Origin: Vibrio penaeicida
GTDB lineage: Bacteria; Pseudomonadota; Gammaproteobacteria; Enterobacterales; Vibrionaceae
Reading direction: 5' to 3'
DNA length: 64,000 nucleotides
Assembly (NCBI RefSeq): GCF_030689305.1
Contig: NZ_JAUYVM010000004.1
Coordinates: 62,001-126,000 of the forward strand
Shown here: positions 18,156 to 27,712 of the stretch, in pieces
Numbering within the stretch: the stretch's first letter is position 1
How the letters are laid out: each line of letters begins with the position of its first letter
The notes under the pieces: model-generated
Seen by the model: only the letters and a program-made list of their open reading frames with translations
Database searches by the model: none
What the model was told of the DNA's origin: nothing
Translations under genes and position numbers: made by a program

Positions 18156-18647
18156 TTATCTCTCGTTATTTTGTATGCTCACATTGATGGATGAAGTTGG
18201 GCACACAGAAACGCACGCACCGCAGCCATTGCACTCATCAAGGTTTAATTCAGGTTGGGCGACTTTACCTACGGCGAGTTTGAATTGAATCGCCATGGTT
18301 TCGCATTGGTCACCGCAAGATCGACATTCGACATTTTTGGAGGCAAGGCAATCTTTATTAATGATTGCTTTGGCTTGCCATGCCATTTCATTCTGGCTAA
18401 GAAAAAGAGGTTCTGGACATGCGTCGGCGCATTGATAACAAAACGTACATTCACCAAGATCGAAATCAATGGTGGGAAATCCGCCACTGCCGTGTTTGAT
18501 GATTTGTGTTTCGCATTCATTTACACACTTATTGCAGCGTGTACACTGATCGGTAAATTCGTTAGCGCCACTCAACCAAGGCAGCCGAGGGTGAGTCTCA
18601 GCTTCTTGCTTTCGTGAAAAAAAACGCCTGCGGAATTGATCAACCAA
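18156..18647 (-). CDS. napF: Ferredoxin-type protein NapF
   Basis: A 163-residue cytoplasmic iron-sulfur protein. Cysteine clusters CTRCNKCVNEC, CTFCYQCADAC, CRSCGDQC and CNGCGACVSVC account for four [4Fe-4S]-type sites, as in NapF. It is thought to aid NapA cluster assembly or cytoplasmic redox steps. As the first gene of the nap operon, it faces narQ across a 258-bp regulatory region. Confidence 0.93.
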   Translation of the reverse strand: MVDQFRRRFFSRKQEAETHPRLPWLSGANEFTDQCTRCNKCVNECETQIIKHGSGGFPTIDFDLGECTFCYQCADACPEPLFLSQNEMAWQAKAIINKDCLASKNVECRSCGDQCETMAIQFKLAVGKVAQPELNLDECNGCGACVSVCPTSSINVSIQNNER

Positions 18648-18735
18648 AACAACCTCTTATATAAGCCATTAAAATCTGTTAACAGATCTTCATTACTGCA
18701 CATAAATAGTTTAGTTTTAGTCACAATTGATTAAA

Positions 18736-18751
18736 TAACCCTAAAGGGGTA
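18736..18751 (-). promoter_or_regulatory. NarP/NarL-type 7-2-7 binding site before napF
   Basis: On the minus strand TACCCCT-TT-AGGGTTA: the first heptamer matches the NarL/NarP consensus TACYYMT exactly, the second (TAACCCT read on the opposite strand) differs at one position, and the spacing is the 7-2-7 layout NarP prefers. The site is about 90-105 bp before napF, and narP is encoded downstream of the divergent narQ. Confidence 0.7.
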
Positions 18752-18764
18752 ATCGGAGTCTAAA

Positions 18765-18778
18765 CTGTTTTAGATCAA
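18765..18778. promoter_or_regulatory. FNR-like site between napF and narQ
   Basis: CTGTT-TTAG-ATCAA resembles the FNR consensus TTGAT-N4-ATCAA with one perfect half. Its position next to the NarP-type site fits anaerobic, nitrate-dependent control of nap. A second TTGAT half-site is at 18727-18731. Confidence 0.5.
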
Positions 18779-18905
18779 TAAAAATATCAACAATTCAAGC
18801 GCTAATGGCTATGAGATGGATGGCAATTTGTTCAAAATAATTGGTTCACTAAGAAATCTACCGAGGTTATTGTTTTGAACTTGGAATCGAGACGAGAAAA
18901 CAATT

Positions 18906-20624
18906 TTGTTTAACTTACCCAAAAAACCAGTAACAAGCACCGTCGCGCAAGCTTTGTTACTCATTCTATTGCTCTCGATAACGACGACGAGCTTTGCGAT
19001 TCTTACTTTGGCTTCAAGCCTTAATGACGCAGAAGCTGTGAACGTTGCAGGTTCTATGCGAATGCAGAGCTATCGCCTCGCGTATGACATTCAAAGTGAT
19101 TCACTTGATTTCAATTTGCACGTTGAACAATTTGAAAGTTCTTTGTTCTCACCTTCAATGTCGGCTCTTCGACACTGGACGGTTCCAGCCGATATTCAGC
19201 AAGAATATATGCTGATCATTCAAAGATGGCAGCAACTCAATACCTTGCTACATTCCCAACAGAACGATGTGTACTTAAGTCAGGTCGCCGATTTTGTACA
19301 GCAGATCGACGAATTTGTACTCGGGTTACAGGAATACTCTGAACAGAAGTTGATTACGTTATCGTGGATAGGTGGAGTGGGGTTAGGTGGCATCCTCATT
19401 ATTTCTACGTTTGTAGTGCGTTACGTAAGAAGAGAAATAGTTAACCCACTAAACAGGTTAAGCCATGCGAGTTACGAGATTCAAAATAGGAACTTTGACG
19501 TGGCGCTTCATGTGTCTGGGGATAATGAACTCTCTAGGCTAACGGAAACATTTAACTCAATGGCCACTGAGTTAGGTCATCTCTATCGTGGCCTAGAAAC
19601 TGCGGTGGAAGAGAAAACTCACCGACTGCGCCATGCCAATCAATCGTTGCAGGTGCTGTATCACTGTTCACAGGCACTTAACGTTTCTCGGATTACAAAA
19701 AGTCACATCGAGAAAGTCATAGATTTTATGTTCAGCTTAGAGGGTGTCGCCGCGGTAAAGTTGACATTAGGCGATCCACAGCAAAGCGAAGTGATTGAAA
19801 GAGGTATAGCTAAGCCAAATAACAAATGGAACCGCACATCGCTAGAATTGGATAATCAGGTATTGGGAGCACTAGAAACTCAGTTTATGCTGCCGTGTCC
19901 TGATCAAGAGTTGATAAACAGCATCATTCAAGTGCTCACCCAGGGTATCTATTACTCTCAGACTCAAAAACAAGAAGAATACCTCATTCTAATGGAAGAA
20001 AGGGCAACGATAGCGCGTGAACTTCATGATTCACTCGCTCAATCCTTATCTTATCTTAGGATTCAAGTAAGCTTGCTAAAGAGGATGCTTAACAGTGGAT
20101 CAGATAAAAAACGAGCTGCACTACCGTCCATTATATCGGATATTGATAGTGGGCTGACGGGGGCTTATACCCAACTCAGAGAGTTGCTGAATACGTTTCG
20201 TCTTTCAATTAAGGATGCGAATTTTGATGAAGCGCTTATTCAAATGATCATTCCACTAAGAGATCAAACGGATTCTATTATTACTGTTAACAACCAAGTC
20301 GCTTCATTGAATCTTAAAGCCAATGAACAAATCCACGTACTTCAATTAGTTCGAGAGGCTGTTTTGAATGCAGTGAAGCATGCCAAGGCAAAACACATAG
20401 AAGTTAACTGCACAAAGTCTGACAACGAAATGCGAGTTGTAGTAGTAGACGATGGTATTGGCTTTGATGTTAATCATCAAAAGCTTAATCACTATGGGTT
20501 AAGCATTATGGAAGAAAGAGCGGGTAGGCTCAACGGGCGGTTAGAGATAGAAAGCAAACCAGAGAATGGTTGTAAAATACAATTAACTTATACAGTGAAA
20601 GAGGATCAAAATGACGATCTGTAA
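18906..20624 (+). CDS. narQ: Nitrate/nitrite sensor histidine kinase NarQ
   Basis: A 572-residue membrane kinase. Two helices (LLLILLLSITTTSFAILTL near 18-36 and GVGLGGILIISTFVVRYV near 157-174) flank a periplasmic sensor with the nitrate-binding P-box-like NVAGSMRMQSYRL. HAMP, a GAF-like segment, the HisKA_3 phosphoacceptor in ERATIARELHDSLAQS and HATPase motifs (EAVLNAVKHAKA, DDGIGF, GLSIMEERA) follow. The likely start is TTG at 18906; no ATG gives the full first helix. It overlaps narP by 14 bp. Confidence 0.92.
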   Translation: MFNLPKKPVTSTVAQALLLILLLSITTTSFAILTLASSLNDAEAVNVAGSMRMQSYRLAYDIQSDSLDFNLHVEQFESSLFSPSMSALRHWTVPADIQQEYMLIIQRWQQLNTLLHSQQNDVYLSQVADFVQQIDEFVLGLQEYSEQKLITLSWIGGVGLGGILIISTFVVRYVRREIVNPLNRLSHASYEIQNRNFDVALHVSGDNELSRLTETFNSMATELGHLYRGLETAVEEKTHRLRHANQSLQVLYHCSQALNVSRITKSHIEKVIDFMFSLEGVAAVKLTLGDPQQSEVIERGIAKPNNKWNRTSLELDNQVLGALETQFMLPCPDQELINSIIQVLTQGIYYSQTQKQEEYLILMEERATIARELHDSLAQSLSYLRIQVSLLKRMLNSGSDKKRAALPSIISDIDSGLTGAYTQLRELLNTFRLSIKDANFDEALIQMIIPLRDQTDSIITVNNQVASLNLKANEQIHVLQLVREAVLNAVKHAKAKHIEVNCTKSDNEMRVVVVDDGIGFDVNHQKLNHYGLSIMEERAGRLNGRLEIESKPENGCKIQLTYTVKEDQNDDL

Positions 20625-21243
20625 TGTACTCATCGTTGACGACCATCCTTTGATGCGCAAAGGGATCGCTCAACTCCTGAGCTTTGAAGACGAATTTAGT
20701 GTCGTGGGTGAGGCAAGTAACGGTTCTGATGCACTTGCTATTGCTTTAAAAGTACAACCGGATTTGATTTTGCTTGATCTTAATATGAAGGGCATGTCGG
20801 GTCTAGATACTCTAAAAGCACTTAGGTCTGAAGACATAGAGGCTAGAATCGTGGTTTTAACGGTATCTGATAGCCCAAATGACATTGATGTTATGGTTAA
20901 AGCTGGTGCCGACGGTTATTTACTGAAAGATACTGAACCAGACGATTTGATTGCGCTGATTAAAGAATCCATGTCTGGCAGCCAAATTTACAGTGAAGAA
21001 GTTCGCAAATACTTAATAGAAAGAGGTGATAAACCTTCAGTGATGGACCTATTAACGGACCGTGAACAACAGATTCTGCAAGAAGTCGCTAAGGGTTTTC
21101 GTAATAAGCAAATAGCAGATAGTTTGTTTATTTCAGAGTCCACAGTGAAAGTTCATATGAAAAGCTTACTAAAAAAGCTAGAGGTGTCCTCCAGAACTGC
21201 GGCCACTATTCTCTATTTAGAGCATTTTGGTGATCCTAGGTAA
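20611..21243 (+). CDS. narP: Nitrate/nitrite response regulator NarP
   Basis: A 210-residue NarL/FixJ-family regulator. The receiver domain carries DDHPLMRKG, the phospho-acceptor Asp in ILLDLNMKGMSG and the conserved Lys in YLLKDTEPD. A C-terminal LuxR-type HTH (LTDREQQILQEVAKGFRNKQIA and STVKVHMKSLLKKL) follows. Phosphorylated by NarQ, it should act on the nap promoter, where a 7-2-7 heptamer pair is present. Confidence 0.93.
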   Translation: MTICNVLIVDDHPLMRKGIAQLLSFEDEFSVVGEASNGSDALAIALKVQPDLILLDLNMKGMSGLDTLKALRSEDIEARIVVLTVSDSPNDIDVMVKAGADGYLLKDTEPDDLIALIKESMSGSQIYSEEVRKYLIERGDKPSVMDLLTDREQQILQEVAKGFRNKQIADSLFISESTVKVHMKSLLKKLEVSSRTAATILYLEHFGDPR

Positions 21244-21376
21244 CAAAATACTAATGCAATATGATGCATTTTTTTCGAATCGTGCCAGACTTTACCATGA
21301 ATTGCGTTAAGGATAAGCAGTCAGACTCATCCTAAGCAATTGCGATATAAATTCTTTTTTACATCAACTATATTAT

Positions 21377-21390
21377 CGTGAGGCATCACG
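21377..21390. promoter_or_regulatory. Short dyad in the luxP leader
   Basis: CGTGA-GGCA-TCACG, a perfect 5-4-5 inverted repeat 18 bp before the luxP ATG. It could be a small operator or an RNA hairpin near the ribosome site, which is itself weak here. Confidence 0.25.
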
Positions 21391-21405
21391 CAAATTGGTG
21401 ATTAA

Positions 21406-22506
<1,101 letters not shown>

Positions 22507-22524
22507 TGGAAAAGCTGAGCTAGG

Positions 22525-25131
22525 ATGATTAAAAAACTTACGACTAAAAGGCGCTCGCTGGCGAACCTAATTGTTCGCCTGATCGTTATTATTTTTGGTG
22601 TTCTAACCATCGGTGTTATGGTTCAGAGTTACCACTTCTCATCCAGCATTATTAAGCAGGAGGTAGCTCGCAGTTCATCTCAAACGTCTAGCTTGTTGCA
22701 AAACTTACTTGATTATAAATTGGCAACATTGCAAAGCCACCAAGACAGTAATGCCCTTAACATTACACTTCAGAACAACTTAGCCGATATCCACTCAAAT
22801 AAAATTGACTATTTCTTCCTAGATTTGGAACAAAATGACCCTCTGAACACACCAGATTTTCGGTTCATAACCACAGACAGAGGTGAAGTTGAATGGAATG
22901 ATGGAAATGGTCTGTTCTATGGCTTAACAAAAGTTCATATGGAACGGATCTCGACTTCTATCAGCTTCGGGCGTGATTGGCATTACCTAAGCCAAGACAC
23001 TGTATTAGGTGAAAGAAATTTATTGATTCGTCGAACCCCAATCATCAGCCTAGAAAATGGACAGGTACTGGGGCATTTGTATATATCCGTCGTTCTTAAT
23101 CGAAATTTATCACTAATAGATCAACTTCAGGTCGCCTCCAATAGTGATGCTGTCATTATGATGATAGGCAATACAGCAATCGCTAGTACCATTCAACCCG
23201 AAGAGCCGCTGTACTCAGAAGTTTTGGAAGACTTAAACCAAGGCGATACGGGCTCCTCTGGTGGGCATCTATTTAATGCAACAAACCTGCTTATCAATGG
23301 GGAAGACACCCCAATATATATCTACACGATTCAAACTAACTCGAACATATTGACGCTAGAGGAAAACTACAAAGTTGGTCTAGCAATCAGTATGTTCACC
23401 ATGTTTGCATTAGCGCTTTTGACGCGCCAAATTATTCAAAGACTCGTCTCTAATGAGCTAAAAAGCTTGATGGAGTACACACGTTCTGCTGGTGACAGAA
23501 TCGAATCCTCTGAGTTTCAAGGTTCAAGTATTTATGAGTTTGACCATGTTGGGCATACGTTGGAAAAAACGTTTGAAGAGCTAAGAGAGAAAGACAAATC
23601 TTTTCAGGACTTATTCAATTTCTCACTTTCTCCGATCATCGTGTGGGACACAGAAGGCGGCGTACTTAGAATGAACCCTGCAGCTGAGAGGGCGCTCAAT
23701 TCCAAATTAGGCTTAAGTGATAGTGATATTGATGATCGATTCAAGAGTTTCCAAAGTAAAGTCGCCTTTTATTTGAGAATGGTGATGACGGGTGAAACGT
23801 TAATGGGTGTCAATGTTCCTATAGATAATAAAATTTATCGATGGAACTTGTCTCCTCTCGAACTTGATAATGAAATCCACGCGATCATTGGACAAGGGCA
23901 AGATATCACGACCCTTATTGAGGCAGAAAAGCAGAGTAACTTAGCTCGAATTGAAGCCGAGCGAAGCGCTGTAGCGCGAGCAGATTTCTTAGCCAAAATG
24001 AGTCACGAAATTCGTACGCCTCTCAATGGTATATTAGGTATCACTCAAATCCTTCAAGGCACACTTGCGAAGGAAGAAAATAAAGAAAAAGTCGATATTC
24101 TTTACCAAAGTGGTGAACACCTTCTCACCGTACTTAATGACATTCTTGATTTTTCGAAGATAGAGCAGGGCAAGCTGAACATAGAATTTAATGAATTTGT
24201 GTTCGAAGACTTAGTTAAATCACTAGAAACAATCTATACGCCTCTCTGTTTTAATAAAGGCCTATCTTTTGAAATTCAGAATCAGATACCTGCTAAACAA
24301 GTCATTCGGACAGATCAAGTTCGATTAAATCAGATTCTATTTAACTTGCTAAGTAACGCCGTTAAATTTACCACTACTGGTGGCGTTGTGGTGCGCTTCG
24401 TACTAGAGAGCCCAGAGCCAGGGAAAGAAGTCTTGAATTTTGAGGTGCGTGATTCTGGTATCGGGATTACAGAGAGCAGTTTGGAAACGATGTTTGAACC
24501 TTTTGTTCAAGCCGAATCAACGACAACACGTGAATATGGTGGAAGTGGCTTAGGTCTAGCAATCGTTAAAAACTTACTCGATTTAATGGGTGGGTCGATT
24601 AAAGTGACGAGCTTGCTAGGTGAAGGGGCGTCTTTCTGCATTAAGCTGCCAGTTACACCCGTCAGTAGCATCCAGTCTGAAGAAGTAGAGGCTTCAAACC
24701 CAGATCCATCATCGTTATTTGATACTCAAATTAGAGTCCTATTGGTAGAAGATAATAAGAGTAATGCTTTTATAGCTAAAGTCTTCTGTCAAAAATATGG
24801 AATGGATGTTGATTGGGCGGAAGATGGCTTGATTGCCATGGAGAAAGTCAAAACGAATGAATATGATTTGATCTTGATGGACAACCAAATGCCAAACTTA
24901 GATGGGGTTGAAGCTACGCGTCGTATGCGTCAAGAGATGGGGATCATGACCCCTATTTATGCCTGTACTGCGGACGCTTTTGAGTCAACAAAAAATGCAT
25001 TTCTTAATGCGGGAGCCAACTTCGTTATTGTTAAGCCGCTTAAAGAGAAATCTCTCTATAATGCATTTAATCATTTTAAAACCAATGATTTATTGTCAAG
25101 TGAAACCCCTAAATCTGCGACGGGCTCTTAA
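22525..25131 (+). CDS. luxQ: Hybrid sensor kinase LuxQ of the AI-2 quorum-sensing pathway
   Basis: An 868-residue inner-membrane hybrid kinase/phosphatase. Two helices near residues 15-38 and 285-305 enclose the periplasmic PAS-like region that binds LuxP. A cytoplasmic PAS follows (about 365-470), then HisKA with FLAKMSHEIRTPLNG, HATPase (LSNAVKFT, DSGIGI, GGSGLGLAIV) and a C-terminal receiver with the acceptor Asp in LILMDNQMPNLDG. The kinase should feed LuxU, which is not in this window. Confidence 0.94.
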   Translation: MIKKLTTKRRSLANLIVRLIVIIFGVLTIGVMVQSYHFSSSIIKQEVARSSSQTSSLLQNLLDYKLATLQSHQDSNALNITLQNNLADIHSNKIDYFFLDLEQNDPLNTPDFRFITTDRGEVEWNDGNGLFYGLTKVHMERISTSISFGRDWHYLSQDTVLGERNLLIRRTPIISLENGQVLGHLYISVVLNRNLSLIDQLQVASNSDAVIMMIGNTAIASTIQPEEPLYSEVLEDLNQGDTGSSGGHLFNATNLLINGEDTPIYIYTIQTNSNILTLEENYKVGLAISMFTMFALALLTRQIIQRLVSNELKSLMEYTRSAGDRIESSEFQGSSIYEFDHVGHTLEKTFEELREKDKSFQDLFNFSLSPIIVWDTEGGVLRMNPAAERALNSKLGLSDSDIDDRFKSFQSKVAFYLRMVMTGETLMGVNVPIDNKIYRWNLSPLELDNEIHAIIGQGQDITTLIEAEKQSNLARIEAERSAVARADFLAKMSHEIRTPLNGILGITQILQGTLAKEENKEKVDILYQSGEHLLTVLNDILDFSKIEQGKLNIEFNEFVFEDLVKSLETIYTPLCFNKGLSFEIQNQIPAKQVIRTDQVRLNQILFNLLSNAVKFTTTGGVVVRFVLESPEPGKEVLNFEVRDSGIGITESSLETMFEPFVQAESTTTREYGGSGLGLAIVKNLLDLMGGSIKVTSLLGEGASFCIKLPVTPVSSIQSEEVEASNPDPSSLFDTQIRVLLVEDNKSNAFIAKVFCQKYGMDVDWAEDGLIAMEKVKTNEYDLILMDNQMPNLDGVEATRRMRQEMGIMTPIYACTADAFESTKNAFLNAGANFVIVKPLKEKSLYNAFNHFKTNDLLSSETPKSATGS

Positions 25132-25356
25132 TAAAAAGACTGCTTACAAATCTATTATTATAAAAAGCAGTTAACTTGGCCTTGTATCTGATACATTGAT
25201 CAAAATAATAAAAAATTGTCTGGATTATATTTAGACACCTTTAGATACTTCTCTAACGAAGTATCGAGCGTTTGGAAAAATCATAACCTGCGGCTAAGAC
25301 AGGAAAGAACTCCAAACGTATTTTTATATATAAAAACGTTGGTCAGGGAAGACAAT

Positions 25357-26004
25357 ATGAACAGGCTCGTCAAACCGAGCATCATAAGTCAGGAAAATGT
25401 ATTAGTCCTGCTGGTGCCCGCAATTCTGTATTACTCGCTAGTGCATTTATTCGGAATGTTCTGGTGCATCTTAATTTTATCTGCTTACGGATGTTTCGTT
25501 TCTATTTACTCGACTCGAAAGAGCATTGTTGCTTTCTTTTTTGCTCTGTTTGGGCTAATAGAATGGATGGTGTCGTTACATGTTCCTGTAACGCTTTTAG
25601 AATCGTTTCCACAATTTTCATTAATGGCCAGTGCGTTGCAAATTGGTTTGATAATGTTGGTATTTTCGTTTCTTCGTTTTCCGTTACCCATGCTACTTGC
25701 AGAAGCCACTTACGATCATTTGAAGGCATTAAACCGCCAGTTTCCTGATGAATACCTGAGGATGTGGCAAAAAATCAGTGCGATGTGGATAACGAGCTTT
25801 GCAGCAAAAGCGGCGCTGTTTTATTTTACGCTTTCCGCACCAGCAGAGCAGGTCCATTTGATGGGGATTCTACTTGGCTGGCCTCTTTATTGTATGTTGA
25901 TCTTGGTAAGCATTATTTTTGTGAATGCTAAAGTTCTGAGCTTCTATAGGGAATCCCTAATAGCGGAAGGCAATCGAACCCATATCAATGGGCATTTTTT
26001 CTAG
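25357..26004 (+). CDS. Hypothetical inner-membrane protein downstream of luxPQ
   Basis: A protein of about 215 residues. The ATG at 25357 (MNRLVKPSIISQEN) has a CAGGGAAG site before it; the frame stays open 47 codons upstream without one. Roughly five or six hydrophobic helices are visible (VLVLLVPAILYYSLVHLFGMF, IVAFFFALFGLIEWMVSL, MASALQIGLIMLVFSFL and others). No enzyme motif or family is recognised. It lies 225 bp after luxQ, so co-transcription is uncertain. Confidence 0.7.
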   Translation: MNRLVKPSIISQENVLVLLVPAILYYSLVHLFGMFWCILILSAYGCFVSIYSTRKSIVAFFFALFGLIEWMVSLHVPVTLLESFPQFSLMASALQIGLIMLVFSFLRFPLPMLLAEATYDHLKALNRQFPDEYLRMWQKISAMWITSFAAKAALFYFTLSAPAEQVHLMGILLGWPLYCMLILVSIIFVNAKVLSFYRESLIAEGNRTHINGHFF

Positions 26005-26040
26005 ATGACTAGGCTGTACGTCTTATCACTTCAAAACAGC

Positions 26041-26100
26041 TAAGTTCAACAAAGCTAAGTTCAATAAAGCTAGATTCAATAAAGCTAGATTCAAAAAAGC
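26041..26100. repeat. Four 15-bp tandem repeats
   Basis: Exactly four units of the pattern TAAGTTCAATAAAGC/TAGATTCAATAAAGC fill this interval, with one to three differences between units. They lie after the stop of the luxPQ-linked membrane gene and run straight into a terminator stem. They are non-coding and may be a slippage-prone variable-number tract. Confidence 0.92.
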
Positions 26101-26132
26101 CGCTTAACTCTGATGAGTTAGGCGGTTTTTTA
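26100..26132 (+). terminator. Rho-independent terminator after the 15-bp repeats
   Basis: CCGCTTAACTC-TGAT-GAGTTAGGCGG with one mismatch in an 11-bp stem, followed by TTTTTT. It ends the membrane-protein transcript; the convergent HMG-CoA reductase gene stops 54 bp further on. Confidence 0.87.
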
Positions 26133-26185
26133 AATGCATTTTTGATATGTACTTTTTGAAGTGGGCTTAAGTCTTCGAAGTCGAA

Positions 26186-27445
26186 TTAGCGTGACAGCTT
26201 ACTGTGTGCTTTTGTGAAGTGTCCTGAACAGAAGGCACCAACAATCGATAACTCTCCGGCCAAACAAAGTGATGCACATACTTCTGCAAGTGCTCTCGCT
26301 TTGCCAGAACCACTCAACCCCATAATATCGAGACAGGCTTTTTGTGATGGAAGCCCTGTGCCACCACCAACGGTTCCAAGCATTAGATTTGGAAGCGTTA
26401 CGCTAGCATACAAGTCGCCATCATCTTTTATCGTCATACGAGACATACCAACGGCAGATTCAGCGACACACGCTGCATCCTGCCCACAGGCGATATAAAG
26501 TGCAGCAAGAGCATTGGCAAAATGAGCGTTAACGCCAATAGAGCCGCTTAAGAGTGCACCAGAGGTGGTTATTTGACCGAATTTGACCATGTCTTCCGGT
26601 GTTGTGTGCAAGAACTCCTTGACCAATTTTCGTGGAATATGCACTTCCGCAGAGACTTTCTTCCCTCGCACGCTTCGCATAGTGTGAGCGTTGGCCTTTT
26701 TGTCCCCGGATAGGTTGCCATCAAGAATGGCGTGATTAGGCGTAATTGGGGAATGTTTTAAGATAAACTCAAAAACAGCATTCGTCGCTATGGTCACCAT
26801 GTTCTGACCTGATGCATCACCTGTAAGAAATTCAAATACCAAAAATACCTGGTTACTTTCGATAGTGATACTGATGTCTTTCAGTTTTCCGTGTCGAGTA
26901 GTGGATTCCGCCAGCGTTTTAAAAGTCTCGTATTGGCTGGTTGCCCACCCAACAAATTGACCGGCCATGGCAAGGCTTTCAAACATGAATGCTGGCGTGC
27001 GGGTAACCCCTTCATTGATTAACATGGCAGATGCACCGCCCGATGCAGTAATCAATTGGCACCCTCTATGGTAAGACGCAACAAGCGCGGCTTCCGTGGT
27101 AGCAAGTGGAACAAGAAAATCCTCGTTAGCAAATAACCCATTAACACGCAACGGACCCGCGACGCCCAATGGAACTTTGACGGAACCGATAAAGTTCTCA
27201 ATATTCTTGCTGTACGCTTTTCTTTGCTTGTGCGTGCTTGAGTCGAGCAATGCATCACGCACGTCTGGTTTTCCTATACTATTCCAACGGCTTTCAATAG
27301 CTTTGTCTGTTAGGAAAGGCGAACGCGGCAGTGCGAGGACTGGCGGGCTATTATCTGGAGCAAGCTTTGTATCTATTTGTCCTAAAGAACACTGTTCTTG
27401 AATGGAGTAATGCTCTGTACTTTCTAGTGCATTCAGTTTTGGCAT
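26186..27445 (-). CDS. Hydroxymethylglutaryl-CoA reductase
   Basis: A 419-residue NAD(P)H-dependent HMG-CoA reductase of the mevalonate route. Visible motifs: substrate-binding and catalytic Glu in VPLATTEAALVAS, TGDASGQNMV, catalytic Lys in NLSGDKKANAH, DAACVAESAVGM with the catalytic Asp, nucleotide-binding LGTVGGGTGLPSQ and the C-terminal catalytic His in SGHFTKAHSK. All four expected catalytic residues are present. No other mevalonate gene is in the window; the product may feed quinone or isoprenoid synthesis. Confidence 0.92.
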   Translation of the reverse strand: MPKLNALESTEHYSIQEQCSLGQIDTKLAPDNSPPVLALPRSPFLTDKAIESRWNSIGKPDVRDALLDSSTHKQRKAYSKNIENFIGSVKVPLGVAGPLRVNGLFANEDFLVPLATTEAALVASYHRGCQLITASGGASAMLINEGVTRTPAFMFESLAMAGQFVGWATSQYETFKTLAESTTRHGKLKDISITIESNQVFLVFEFLTGDASGQNMVTIATNAVFEFILKHSPITPNHAILDGNLSGDKKANAHTMRSVRGKKVSAEVHIPRKLVKEFLHTTPEDMVKFGQITTSGALLSGSIGVNAHFANALAALYIACGQDAACVAESAVGMSRMTIKDDGDLYASVTLPNLMLGTVGGGTGLPSQKACLDIMGLSGSGKARALAEVCASLCLAGELSIVGAFCSGHFTKAHSKLSR

Positions 27446-27662
27446 GAGTGAAGTATGTAATTATATTTTGTTAAAGATTTTACCCGTGAAGGCAGATAAA
27501 ACAAGAAAGAGTCATCGAAACTTACAATATCAAAGTCGGATTATAAGGGTTTATTGACCATCTACCGATTAACTTTGTGCGAGTTTTATACGTTTTGTGT
27601 TCAACCAAGCAGTGTAAACCGCAGCAAAAATATTTAGAAGGTTGGGTGTAATCAGTTGAATT

Positions 27663-27688
27663 AAAAAGAGGCGCGAGCTGCGCCTCTT
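27663..27688 (-). terminator. Rho-independent terminator after the PAS-MCP gene
   Basis: AAGAGGCGC-GAGCT-GCGCCTCTT forms a perfect 9-bp stem. Read on the minus strand it is followed by TTTTTAATTC, 25 bp after the gene's stop. Confidence 0.87.
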
Positions 27689-27712
27689 GATGTTTAACTG
27701 CTAACAATTTTG

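Noticed and set aside
25139..25171. Terminator after luxQ (ACTGCTT-N19-AAGCAGT)
   Set aside because: Short stem, long AT-rich loop and no U-tract, so not called.
26041..26100. CRISPR array
   Set aside because: Units are contiguous 15-bp repeats without spacers and no cas gene is present.
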